From the NCBI GenBank assembly GCA_030671985.1, contig DAOVHI010000071.1, positions 1 through 7,202 on the forward strand: a DNA stretch of 7,202 bases. The letters are read 5' to 3'. Under the pieces are notes generated by a model. It was given only the letters and a program-made list of their open reading frames with translations, was not told the DNA's origin and made no database searches. Of the stretch, positions 1 through 7,006 are shown piece by piece. The position numbers and the translations under genes were made by a program. The stretch's first letter is position 1; each line of letters starts with the position of its first letter. This DNA comes from a bacterium. Its GTDB lineage: Bacteria; JAHJDO01.

Positions 1-1
1 A

Positions 2-1285
2 TTGGTGGAAAATCCCATGCTTGAGCCAGTGAAAGAGACCGAGACGGTTGATGTAGAGGACGGTGTCGAAAAAAGTCTTGACGCGGACATGAGAGAGGAA
101 CTGAAACAATTCGCCAAACTTGATAAAGATTGGCAGGAATTTTACAGCCAGGCACATGAGAATGAGGATACGAGAAGAAAGCAGGAAAAAATGGACTATG
201 CTGAAACTTTAATAACCTATAGTTCAAGCTTGAGAGAACATCTGTTTAAGCAATTGCATCTTGTTAAATTATCAAACGATGATTATGTAATTGGAGAGGC
301 AATTATTAATGAAATAAATGAGGATGGATATCTGCAAAGCTCCGTGAATGAACTGGCATCTATTGTAAATGTACCGTCAAAAAGTGTAGGGAAAATTTTG
401 GATATAATACAGCAATTTGATCCTACCGGAGTCGGGGCAAGGACAATCAATGAATGTTTGCTCATCCAGACAAAATCCATGGGCAAGGAGAATACCTATA
501 ATCAACAAATGATCAAGTCTCATCTAAACGATATAGGTAAAAAAAACTTCAGATCTATTGCTAATGATCTTAATGTCTCTGAACATAAAGTCTTTAAAGA
601 AGCCGGATTAATATGCTCTCTTGAGCCAAAACCAGGAAGACAGTATAACCCTGTTCCGACAAAATATATTACGCCCGATGTTACTATCAGAAAGATGGCC
701 GGGGAGGACGAATACACAATTATAATCAATAATGAAGAATTGCCGACCATTAGGATAAATCCGTTATATGAAAAACTAATGAAATCCTGTGGAGAAGAAA
801 AAGCCAAGAAGTTCCTGCTTGATAAATTCAAGTCAGCAATGTGGCTTCTGAAAGGAATTAAACAAAGGCAGACGACAATATCTAAAGTGACAAAATATAT
901 CATCAAATACCAAAAGCAATTCTTGGAAAATGGATTATCTCATTTAAAGCCGTTGACGTTAAAGGAAGTAGCAAACGCATTAGAAATGCACCAATCTACT
1001 ATAAGCAGAACAATTTCAAATAAGTATGTTCAAACTCCTCATGGACTTTTATCTCTCAAATATTTCTTTAGCGGCGCAGTTTCAATGAGTAATAATTTTG
1101 CGTCATCAACATATATAAAAGCCAAGATACGTCGTCTTATTGAGAATGAAGATCACGGAAAACCAATCAGTGATCAGAAAATCGCAGACAAGCTTGACAC
1201 TTTAGGTATAGATATTGCTCGCAGAACAGTTGCCAAATACAGAGAGTCTTTAAGCATCCTGCCATCCAGTCTCAGGAAATCCTAG
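2..1285 (+). CDS. rpoN: RNA polymerase sigma-54 factor RpoN, 5'-truncated by the window edge
   Basis: Sigma-54 binds core RNA polymerase and directs it to -24/-12 promoters, where AAA+ activators open the complex. The visible 427 codons cover most of the family. Base 2 is only the first complete codon (TTG): the opening residues VENPMLEP match the ELEENPLLE stretch that normally follows the Gln-rich region I, so about 40-50 N-terminal residues and the true start lie upstream. Core-binding motifs follow: INEDGYL (about 105-111), FDPTGVGAR (139-147) and SLEPKPGRQY (206-215). Next comes the segment KSAMWLLKGIKQRQTT (277-292). The promoter-binding helix-turn-helix is near 318-346 (LKEVANALEMHQSTISR, then SNKYVQTP). 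The RpoN box ARRTVAKYRE (406-415) is intact and the protein ends shortly after it, as is normal. It faces the kinase gene tail to tail with 13 bases between stop codons. Identification is secure. Confidence 0.97.
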   Translation: MVENPMLEPVKETETVDVEDGVEKSLDADMREELKQFAKLDKDWQEFYSQAHENEDTRRKQEKMDYAETLITYSSSLREHLFKQLHLVKLSNDDYVIGEAIINEINEDGYLQSSVNELASIVNVPSKSVGKILDIIQQFDPTGVGARTINECLLIQTKSMGKENTYNQQMIKSHLNDIGKKNFRSIANDLNVSEHKVFKEAGLICSLEPKPGRQYNPVPTKYITPDVTIRKMAGEDEYTIIINNEELPTIRINPLYEKLMKSCGEEKAKKFLLDKFKSAMWLLKGIKQRQTTISKVTKYIIKYQKQFLENGLSHLKPLTLKEVANALEMHQSTISRTISNKYVQTPHGLLSLKYFFSGAVSMSNNFASSTYIKAKIRRLIENEDHGKPISDQKIADKLDTLGIDIARRTVAKYRESLSILPSSLRKS

Positions 1286-1298
1286 AATTCATACTCGT

Positions 1299-2096
1299 TT
1301 ATCGAGACAGTTTTGCATCTATTTCAGATAAATTAAGCCGTAGCATGGTTGCTGTCTGATGTCTATTTCCAGGCAACTTTTCAAGCATTTTCATAATAGT
1401 GTTTTCAATGCATGGATGTATCTTGCTATTAATTTGTTTTATTGGTCTGGGCTTAAAATTTAGGTGCTTTGTCAGTATATCCGACTCTCTGGCTCCCCTA
1501 AATGGTACCTGCCCTGTTGCCATTTCGTACATTGTAGTTCCAAGGCTGTATATATCAGTCCTGTGGTCAATGTCTCTTCCTTTGATCTGTTCCGGAGACA
1601 TATAACTTGGAGCTCCCTGTCTATGTGCATATTCAGTCGGTCCATAGGAAGCGATTCCAAAATCACATATTTTAGCTATAGTATCTGTAAAGATATTCTT
1701 AGGCTTTATATCTTTATGAACAATTCCCCTTGAGTGAATATATTCCAGTCCCTTTGCTATATCCATGCTAATGGTTGTAATAGTCCGGTTATCAAGTAGG
1801 TTTTTTTTGTTAAGAAGTTCTCTTAGTGTGCATCCATCTATATACTCCATTGCTATAAAAGGATTTTCTTTATTCCTTTCAAGGGAAAAGACCCTCACAA
1901 TGTTAGGATGATTTAAACTCATTACAAGCTCAGCTTCTGCATGAAATCTTTTTACTGCTTTTTTATTTTTTACCATGTCTTCGTGCATTAGTTTCACTGC
2001 AACCAGTTTATTGTCATGGATCCGCTTTGCTTGAAACACGTCGCTCATGCCTCCTGAAGCAATCTTCTCAATGACTTCGTATCCAGCTAATTTCAT
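1299..2096 (-). CDS. Soluble Hanks-type serine/threonine protein kinase (kinase domain only)
   Basis: This should phosphorylate Ser/Thr on unknown protein targets in the cytoplasm. Kinase motifs appear in order: glycine loop IASGGMSDV (12-20), ATP-binding Lys35 in VAVK, helix-C Glu around 54-56, catalytic loop HKDIKPKN (127-134, base Asp129), DFG (145-147), SPE (167-169), DIYSLG (181-186) and a closing Arg245. All catalytic residues are present, so it should be active. Two oddities: the first loop glycine is Ala13, and HRD reads HKD, which may alter control through the activation loop. At 265 residues it is only a kinase domain. There is no membrane segment or PASTA repeat, unlike PknB-type sensors, so any signal must come from a partner or from expression level. 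The ATG is chosen because AAGGAT (2102-2107, minus strand) lies 5 bases upstream and a promoter lies just beyond. The gene is transcribed divergently from ackA. Confidence 0.93.
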   Translation of the reverse strand: MKLAGYEVIEKIASGGMSDVFQAKRIHDNKLVAVKLMHEDMVKNKKAVKRFHAEAELVMSLNHPNIVRVFSLERNKENPFIAMEYIDGCTLRELLNKKNLLDNRTITTISMDIAKGLEYIHSRGIVHKDIKPKNIFTDTIAKICDFGIASYGPTEYAHRQGAPSYMSPEQIKGRDIDHRTDIYSLGTTMYEMATGQVPFRGARESDILTKHLNFKPRPIKQINSKIHPCIENTIMKMLEKLPGNRHQTATMLRLNLSEIDAKLSR

Positions 2097-2124
2097 AACG
2101 AATCCTTAATGTATATTGCCGTCG

Positions 2125-2153
2125 ATTATAACATGTGGTAAATGATTTACCAA
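2125..2153 (-). promoter_or_regulatory. Sigma-70-type promoter of the kinase gene (extended -10)
   Basis: On the minus strand, TTGGTA (2148-2153) is separated by 17 bases from a perfect TATAAT (2125-2130). The TATAAT is preceded by TGT, giving an extended -10 TGnTATAAT. Transcription would start near 2118, leaving a leader of about 22 bases that contains the AAGGAT ribosome site. The -35 and most of the spacer lie inside the 17-bp palindrome, which suggests control by a bound repressor. Confidence 0.75.
2136..2152. promoter_or_regulatory. Perfect 17-bp palindrome, candidate operator shared by the kinase and ackA promoters
   Basis: TGGTAAATGATTTACCA is an exact inverted repeat: two 8-bp arms around one central base. 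It overlaps the -35 and spacer of the kinase promoter (about -18 to -34), a typical repressor position. It also lies about 46-62 bases upstream of the predicted ackA start, a typical activator position. The cognate regulator is not recognisable. Alternative reading: on the + strand the palindrome is followed by AAATTTTTT and could be a weak terminator-like hairpin, but no + strand gene immediately upstream needs one and the stem is AT-rich. Confidence 0.5.
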
Positions 2154-2162
2154 ATTTTTTAA

Positions 2163-2191
2163 TTGATAATCCTGTTGGGATATTTTAAGAT
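2163..2191 (+). promoter_or_regulatory. Sigma-70-type promoter of ackA and the downstream genes
   Basis: TTGATA (2163-2168, five of six consensus bases) and TAAGAT (2186-2191, four of six) are separated by an ideal 17 bases. Transcription would start near 2198, giving an untranslated leader of about 60 bases. I found no other good promoter between here and ackA, and none in the gaps before the next two genes, so this probably drives all three. Confidence 0.6.
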
Positions 2192-2247
2192 ACGTCATCT
2201 GGAAAACCTGTTCAACGCTTGCGATGGAGTAGACAAGAAGAGCAAAA

Positions 2248-2253
2248 AAGGAG
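2248..2253 (+). promoter_or_regulatory. Ribosome binding site fixing the GTG start of ackA
   Basis: AAGGAG sits six bases before GTG at 2260, which fixes this non-ATG start. The protein beginning here has the standard acetate kinase N-terminus, with Asn at position 7. Confidence 0.85.
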
Positions 2254-2259
2254 AATCGG

Positions 2260-3456
2260 GTGAAAGCGCTGGTTATTAACTGCGGAAGTTCCTCAATAAA
2301 ATACAGTCTTTTTGATATGAGTAATGAAAAGGAACTTGCAAGAGGACTTGTTGAGAAAATCGGAGAGGAAGAATCTGTTTTTACCCAAAAATCAAAAAAA
2401 AACAATATTAAGATTAGTCAAAAAGTCAAAGACCATAAAGAAGCGTTTGCTCTATTCACAAAACACTTGCTCAATCACAAAACTGATGTTTTGGCAAATA
2501 TTAATGAGATTAAAGTGATTGGACACAGGGTTGTTCATGGAGGAGAGAAATTTTATAAATCTACTCTGGTAGATGAGAAAGTTATTAAAATAATAGAAAG
2601 ATATTCTTCATTAGCTCCTCTTCATAATCCTCCTAATCTTGTAGGTATAAGAGAAGCAATGAATTATTTCCCAAATAGCAAACATGTAGCTGTGTTTGAT
2701 ACTTCGTTTCATCACACAATGCCTCAGGTTGCTTATATGTACGCACTTCCTTATCATTGGTACAAAAAATACGGCATCAGAAGATATGGATTTCACGGCA
2801 CCTCTCACAGATATGTAACCATCAGAGCTTCAGAATTGCTCAATAAACCCATTAACGAAGTAAATCTGATAACCTGTCACCTTGGAAATGGATGTAGCAT
2901 GGCAGCAATAAAAAATGGCAAATCAATTGATACAAGTATGGGTTTTACTCCTCTTGAAGGGCTTATTATGGGCACGCGCTGTGGAGATATAGACACAGCC
3001 ATACTCTTTTCCATTGCAGAAAAAGAAAATATAGGGCTTAAAGAGATGGATAAACTGCTAAATAAAAAGAGCGGACTTCTGGGAGTGTCGGAACTCAGCA
3101 ATGATGTACGAACACTGCTTGAAAGCGCGGATAAAGGCAATAAAAAAGCTCGTCTTGCGCTCGACATGTTTGCATACAGGATAAAAAAATATATTGGCGC
3201 ATACACAGCTGTTCTTAACAAAGTAGATGCTGTCGTTCTTACAGGAGGCATTGGAGATAAGGCAAAATCAGTCAGAAAAAACATATGTCAAGGTCTTGAA
3301 TATCTTGGAATTGAACTTGATGAGTCCAAAAATAACAACTGTTTTGAACAAGAAACTGTTATTAGTAAAGATTCTTCCAAAATTAAACTTCTTGTTATAC
3401 CTACTAATGAAGAACTTATGATTGCAAGAGATAGCATAAAAATAGCAAACGAATAA
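2260..3456 (+). CDS. ackA: Acetate kinase
   Basis: Catalyses acetate + ATP <=> acetyl phosphate + ADP in the cytoplasm. In fermenting cells it usually runs toward ATP with phosphotransacetylase; in reverse it activates acetate. The 398 residues are the normal full length, and motifs cover both lobes: NCGSSSIKY (7-15), GHRVVHGGE (88-96), LHNPPN (121-126), FDTSFHHTMP (146-155), RRYGFHGTSH (174-183), CHLGNG (206-211), GTRCGDID (238-245), LTGGIGD (327-333) and PTNEE (381-385). Known active-site residues have counterparts at Asn7, Arg90, His122, Asp147, His179, Arg240 and Glu384, so the enzyme should be active. The start is GTG with a strong ribosome site. The usual partner pta is not adjacent on either side; the next gene, 46 bases on, encodes a DUF3604/PHP protein. 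Identification is secure. Confidence 0.98.
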   Translation: MKALVINCGSSSIKYSLFDMSNEKELARGLVEKIGEEESVFTQKSKKNNIKISQKVKDHKEAFALFTKHLLNHKTDVLANINEIKVIGHRVVHGGEKFYKSTLVDEKVIKIIERYSSLAPLHNPPNLVGIREAMNYFPNSKHVAVFDTSFHHTMPQVAYMYALPYHWYKKYGIRRYGFHGTSHRYVTIRASELLNKPINEVNLITCHLGNGCSMAAIKNGKSIDTSMGFTPLEGLIMGTRCGDIDTAILFSIAEKENIGLKEMDKLLNKKSGLLGVSELSNDVRTLLESADKGNKKARLALDMFAYRIKKYIGAYTAVLNKVDAVVLTGGIGDKAKSVRKNICQGLEYLGIELDESKNNNCFEQETVISKDSSKIKLLVIPTNEELMIARDSIKIANE

Positions 3457-3502
3457 TAAATAACAGCCATGTCATCGGCAATGATGAAAATAGAGGGAAC
3501 TG

Positions 3503-5671
3503 ATGAAACTAAAAGCAAGGTACGATAGAATCTTTTCTCTTAAGAACGCGGTCATTTATCCGGGAAAGGATTTCCTCGACATGGTTTTTTTTGTCCCGCC
3601 CTTGGAAGGCAGAAAAACAAGGCTCTGGATGTTGACACAAGCAGATTCTCCTCAGGTGACTATCGATGAAAAAAGATTTAAGCCCTTAAAAGCAACCGGA
3701 GGAAAATACCGATGGGTGGATTTAGGGATAACTGAAGTCCATCTAGGCGGTGATTCCGGTTTCGGACAGATTAAATTCTTCGGTATCAGCCATGATGAAG
3801 CAAAAGATTCCTACTTTGTTGTTACAACACAGATAGAGAAGGAATTTTCTGGAAGCATAGAAGAGATTGAAGAGCAGTTATGGGGAATAAGCCGGCGGGA
3901 TGCCGGCAGAACATTCATCAATCCATCTACTCTCGAAGTTGGCAAACCTGCTGTTTTTAAACTTATTTACGAAGCGTCTGAAAGGGGTCTGCCCAAAGAC
4001 AGTTACATCCGATTTTGTATCCCCAGAGCATTTACAAGCTCGAATCTCAAGGCAGAAGACGTACGGATCGAAGTCATCGGCTGCGATTCGCCCTTTGAGT
4101 TTCTTTCAGCCGGTATTTCCAATGAATCCCCTATTCATGTCGATGTAATATATCGGCTTCCGGAAGGAATGTCTCCCAGTGGCAAAATGATTGTTAACTA
4201 CCAGACGGAATTTACATATCTTTTTGAATCAATCTTTAACCAGATGGAACGACGATACTGGTACTCAAAACTCCCTCTTCTTGCCACGGCAGTTGCTGTG
4301 GACAAAAGGGCTATTTTTATTTCCCCATTGGAAGAGAATGGACATACCATAAGATTTGTTGCTGGTGAACCCGAAAGACTGCATCTATTTCTTCCTGGCA
4401 GGAGAAGGAAAGGAGAAGAGATAAAACTGATCGGCATAATTACGGATAAGTATCGCAATCTGGTTCGTAACAACCTGTGCGTAAAATTTAAGCTGAAGAT
4501 TGAGGGGATCGCAGAAAAAGAAATAGGTGATGCGACTGGATATTTTACCGCAAGGCACAAGTTTGTAATTCCGCTTCCGGACTTGAAAGCAGGGCTTTAC
4601 CGCATTAAGGCGATAGATGAAGATACTAAAAAGCTTATAGCTGTAAGTAATCCTTTAGAAATAGTTGAAGACGGTAGTGAAAAGCCCAATATTTACTGGG
4701 GTGAAATCCACGGGCACTCCGAGATGAGTGATGGCATAGGTGGATTTGAGGGGATATTCGAGTATGCTGGAAATGTAGCTGCAGTCGATTTTGCCGCTGC
4801 CGCCGACCATGCCGAGTATTTCACTGATAATCAGTCAGAGTGGATGCAAGATGTCGTCAATTCATTCAATGAGCCGGGTAAATTTTGCACGCTTGTCGGT
4901 TATGAATGGGCAGGAAAGCAGGGGCATAGAAATATATATACATCGGATAAAAGACTTAAACTTTTCAGGGGAATGTATGGCCAGACAAGTAACATTGGTG
5001 TGGTTTGGAAAGAGTTTGAGGGGCGAGATGATATTGTTGGCGGATCCCACACAAAACATACGGGGAAGTTTTGGGAACAGCACAATCCAGAGGTAATGAG
5101 ATTTCTTGAGATATATGGAATGACGGGCAGTTATGATGAGATAGCTAATAAACTCCTTAGTGAGGGGGCAAAGTTGGGTTTCACCGGGGGCGGTGATTGT
5201 CATGAGGGCAGATCCTGTTTCTCTGCCGAGGATAAGGAAGGGCAGGGGAGAATAAACCATGCAGTTAATGGGCAAGGTTTTTACAAATGCGGCATCAGTG
5301 GCGCCTTAATGGATAAACTTGATAGAAAGTCATTGATAAATGCCTTAAGAAACAGGAAGACTTATGCTACCACCGGAGCAAGAATACTAATAGATTTTTC
5401 GGTTTCAGACATTCCCATGGGCTCGGAAGGAACAATCTCCAAAGCAATCATTCAGGCCGAGATTCATGCCTGCGAGAAAATTGGAAAGGTAGAAATAGTA
5501 AGGGACGGGAAAGTAGTTCATGTTGGATCGGGCAAAGCTTCGGATATGAAATTCGAATGGGAAGACAAGTCGGTGGTAAGGCAGGAATGCTGGTATTATC
5601 TGAAAGTTTTGCAAGGCGACGGAGAGATTGCATGGACAAGCCCAATATGGATAAAAATAAAAAAGGCGTAA
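3503..5671 (+). CDS. DUF3604-type protein with a PHP-like metal-dependent hydrolase domain, substrate unknown
   Basis: A 722-residue protein. I do not know its substrate. The C-terminal half (about 398-720) looks like DUF3604, opening with IYWGEIHGHSEMSDG (397-411). Candidate metal ligands follow the PHP pattern: His403-x-His405, Asp410, Asp435-His436, Glu468, His475, His516, His519, Glu536 and Asp565-x-His567. PHP enzymes bind two or three metals and often cleave phosphoesters, so phosphoesterase or related hydrolase activity is a reasonable inference. The first 390 or so residues match no family I recognise. They look beta-rich, and the part before the catalytic domain (LKAGLYRIKAIDEDTKKL) reads like an Ig-type fold. 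There is no signal peptide or membrane segment, so the protein should be cytoplasmic. AGAGGG (3492-3497) lies five bases before this ATG. It is 46 bases after ackA and 42 bases before the nucleotidyltransferase gene, so probably co-transcribed. G+C looks higher than in ackA. Confidence 0.85.
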   Translation: MKLKARYDRIFSLKNAVIYPGKDFLDMVFFVPPLEGRKTRLWMLTQADSPQVTIDEKRFKPLKATGGKYRWVDLGITEVHLGGDSGFGQIKFFGISHDEAKDSYFVVTTQIEKEFSGSIEEIEEQLWGISRRDAGRTFINPSTLEVGKPAVFKLIYEASERGLPKDSYIRFCIPRAFTSSNLKAEDVRIEVIGCDSPFEFLSAGISNESPIHVDVIYRLPEGMSPSGKMIVNYQTEFTYLFESIFNQMERRYWYSKLPLLATAVAVDKRAIFISPLEENGHTIRFVAGEPERLHLFLPGRRRKGEEIKLIGIITDKYRNLVRNNLCVKFKLKIEGIAEKEIGDATGYFTARHKFVIPLPDLKAGLYRIKAIDEDTKKLIAVSNPLEIVEDGSEKPNIYWGEIHGHSEMSDGIGGFEGIFEYAGNVAAVDFAAAADHAEYFTDNQSEWMQDVVNSFNEPGKFCTLVGYEWAGKQGHRNIYTSDKRLKLFRGMYGQTSNIGVVWKEFEGRDDIVGGSHTKHTGKFWEQHNPEVMRFLEIYGMTGSYDEIANKLLSEGAKLGFTGGGDCHEGRSCFSAEDKEGQGRINHAVNGQGFYKCGISGALMDKLDRKSLINALRNRKTYATTGARILIDFSVSDIPMGSEGTISKAIIQAEIHACEKIGKVEIVRDGKVVHVGSGKASDMKFEWEDKSVVRQECWYYLKVLQGDGEIAWTSPIWIKIKKA

Positions 5672-5698
5672 GAAAAAAATGTTTTTTAAAGAGATTAT

Positions 5699-5704
5699 AA
5701 GGAG
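5699..5704 (+). promoter_or_regulatory. Ribosome binding site that moves the next start to 5714
   Basis: AAGGAG directly abuts an in-frame ATG at 5705, leaving no spacing, so that codon cannot be the start served by this site. The next in-frame ATG at 5714 is nine bases away, a normal distance, and begins MKLCIFED, the expected N-terminus of the family. Confidence 0.8.
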
Positions 5705-5713
5705 ATGCGCAAT

Positions 5714-6943
5714 ATGAAACTCTGCATTTTTGAAGACAACACATTTGAGAATTTTTATCCAATAACATTGACGAGGCCTATCTTTGACTTAAGGTGCGGG
5801 CACACTCTTTTGTACGAAAAGATACTAAGGGCTTTCCCTGATATGGAAACTTGTTTTTTTCTCAGAGATTGGATCGCGCCGACATTCGAAAAAAGAGTTG
5901 CAGGGGAGTCCGTAAATGACTTATCTGCGCTAAACGATGATGTATTAATAATCAATGGCCGCACTCTTTTCATAGATGCAAATATTCAAGCCGAGGGAGA
6001 GGAAGAAATAGGTGTTATGGGTAACACACTTGTTTACGCAAGAGTGAAGAAACAGACTTTAGAGAAATGCAGAGCAGATTCATTTGAAGCTGTTTTGGAA
6101 AAAATAAAACAAGTTCTGTCAAAAAAAGAAGTGTCTGTTACTTTGCTTAACTATCTATGGGAACTGGTTCACAACAATCGCAAAGCAATTGAAGATGATT
6201 TTAATAAACTTCCTCAAAAGGGTATATTCGGCAACATGGCAAAGGGAGCAATTATATATGGAGATAGAAGTAAAATCCATATTGGTAAAGGGTCAGAGAT
6301 TCAGCCGCATACTATAATAGAAACCGCAGGAGGTCCTGTAATAATAGATGAAGATGTTACAGTAACACCTTTTACAAGAATTGAAGGACCGTGTTCAATA
6401 GGAAATGGCTCAATCCTTTTTGGAACAAAGCTAAGAGAAGGTTCTTCAATAGGCCCTGTTTGCAGAGTTGGCGGAGAGATTGAAGAGAGCATAATTCATG
6501 GATACAGCAATAAATATCATGATGGATTTCTTGGTCATGCGTATATTGGAGAATGGGTTAATCTTGGAGCGTTAACAACAAACAGTGACCTGAAAAATGA
6601 CTACGGCTCAGTGCAGGTTTATATAAAAGGACAGCTCTTTGATACGAGCTTCACTAAGGTTGGATGTTTTATCGGAGATTATACCAAAACAAGTATAGGC
6701 ACATTGTTAAACACAGGAACATCTATTGGTGTTTTATGTATGCTTGTTGCAAGCGGTGGATTACTGCCGAAGTATATTCCTTCTTTTGCCTGGTACTATA
6801 AAGGAAAGATTGTGCATGGATATGACGCTGAAACAATGATTTCAACTGTAAAAACGTCCATGAACAGACGAAAAAAAGAATTAACAGAAGAAGATATTGC
6901 GCTTTTAAGACATATTAAGAAAACTACACCTTCCCTTCCATAG
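5714..6943 (+). CDS. GlmU-related sugar nucleotidyltransferase / left-handed beta-helix acyltransferase (GlmX-like)
   Basis: Probably a bifunctional enzyme of sugar-nucleotide synthesis, such as UDP-N-acetylglucosamine. An N-terminal domain would transfer a nucleotide to a sugar 1-phosphate and a C-terminal helix would acetylate a sugar. The 409 residues begin with the alternative GlmU-type N-terminus (FEDNTFENFYPITLTRP, 6-22; DLRCG, 25-29; EKI, 35-37), not the classical LAAGxGTRM loop. From about 178 to 345 come hexapeptide-type repeats (GAIIYGDRSKIHIGKGSEI, VIIDEDVTVTPFTRIEG, CSIGNGSI) of a left-handed beta-helix. It contains HGYSNKYHDGFLGHAYIGEW (262-281) and TTNSDLKNDYG (288-298), both strongly typical of this family. 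A charged helical tail follows. Length is normal for the alternative family. The ATG at 5705 is rejected because it touches the ribosome site. This is the last gene of the probable ackA operon. The exact sugar is uncertain. Confidence 0.88.
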   Translation: MKLCIFEDNTFENFYPITLTRPIFDLRCGHTLLYEKILRAFPDMETCFFLRDWIAPTFEKRVAGESVNDLSALNDDVLIINGRTLFIDANIQAEGEEEIGVMGNTLVYARVKKQTLEKCRADSFEAVLEKIKQVLSKKEVSVTLLNYLWELVHNNRKAIEDDFNKLPQKGIFGNMAKGAIIYGDRSKIHIGKGSEIQPHTIIETAGGPVIIDEDVTVTPFTRIEGPCSIGNGSILFGTKLREGSSIGPVCRVGGEIEESIIHGYSNKYHDGFLGHAYIGEWVNLGALTTNSDLKNDYGSVQVYIKGQLFDTSFTKVGCFIGDYTKTSIGTLLNTGTSIGVLCMLVASGGLLPKYIPSFAWYYKGKIVHGYDAETMISTVKTSMNRRKKELTEEDIALLRHIKKTTPSLP

Positions 6944-6954
6944 GCGAAGAAAAT

Positions 6955-6983
6955 TTGACATAAACGATTCGCTATGTTAGCCT
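6955..6983 (+). promoter_or_regulatory. Promoter of the pyrR transcription unit
   Basis: A perfect TTGACA (6955-6960) is followed after 17 bases by TAGCCT (6978-6983). The -10 is poor (three of six, but first, second and last bases correct) and is helped by an upstream TGT that makes it an extended -10. Transcription would start near 6990, just before the PyrR hairpin. The -35 lies only 12 bases after the stop of the preceding gene, so read-through from the ackA operon is also possible. Confidence 0.6.
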
Positions 6984-7006
6984 GCTGTTAAATTATAAAC
7001 CTTTAA

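Noticed and set aside
2136-2160. Palindrome plus T-run read as an intrinsic terminator on the + strand
   Set aside because: The stem is short and AT-rich, three A bases separate it from the T-run, and no + strand gene ends nearby. The operator reading fits its promoter position better.
2200-2216. TGGAAAACCTGTTCAA as a possible sigma-54 (-24/-12) promoter for ackA
   Set aside because: The GG is present but the required GC of the -12 element is missing (CA instead). The sigma-70-type promoter at 2163-2191 is far better.
2106-2405. Minus-strand open frame (99 codons) covering the divergent promoter region
   Set aside because: It covers both promoters, the palindrome and the start of ackA, and its translation is low complexity (Ser/Phe/Leu). 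It looks like chance.
2877-3284. Minus-strand open frame (135 codons) opposite ackA
   Set aside because: Ser/Leu-rich translation that is a shadow of the conserved acetate kinase frame, with no recognisable motif.
3473-3488. Small inverted repeat TCATC...GATGA between ackA and the PHP gene
   Set aside because: Five base pairs only and no T-run after it, so not a terminator or a clear regulatory site.
3469-3528. Short ATG frame of 19 codons overlapping the start of the PHP gene
   Set aside because: No convincing ribosome site, overlaps the real gene in another frame, and has no recognisable sequence.
4862-5275. Long open frame on the minus strand (137 codons) inside the PHP gene
   Set aside because: It is antisense to a conserved PHP domain whose + strand frame carries all the metal-binding motifs. 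The minus translation shows no recognisable motif.
5705-5713. ATG at 5705 as the start of the GlmU-related gene
   Set aside because: It directly touches the AAGGAG ribosome site, leaving no spacing. The ATG at 5714 is nine bases away and gives the family N-terminus.
6994-6999. TATAAA as the -10 of the pyrR promoter
   Set aside because: The hexamer 17 bases upstream (GCTATG) is not a usable -35, while TTGACA at 6955 pairs at 17 bases with an extended -10 at 6978.
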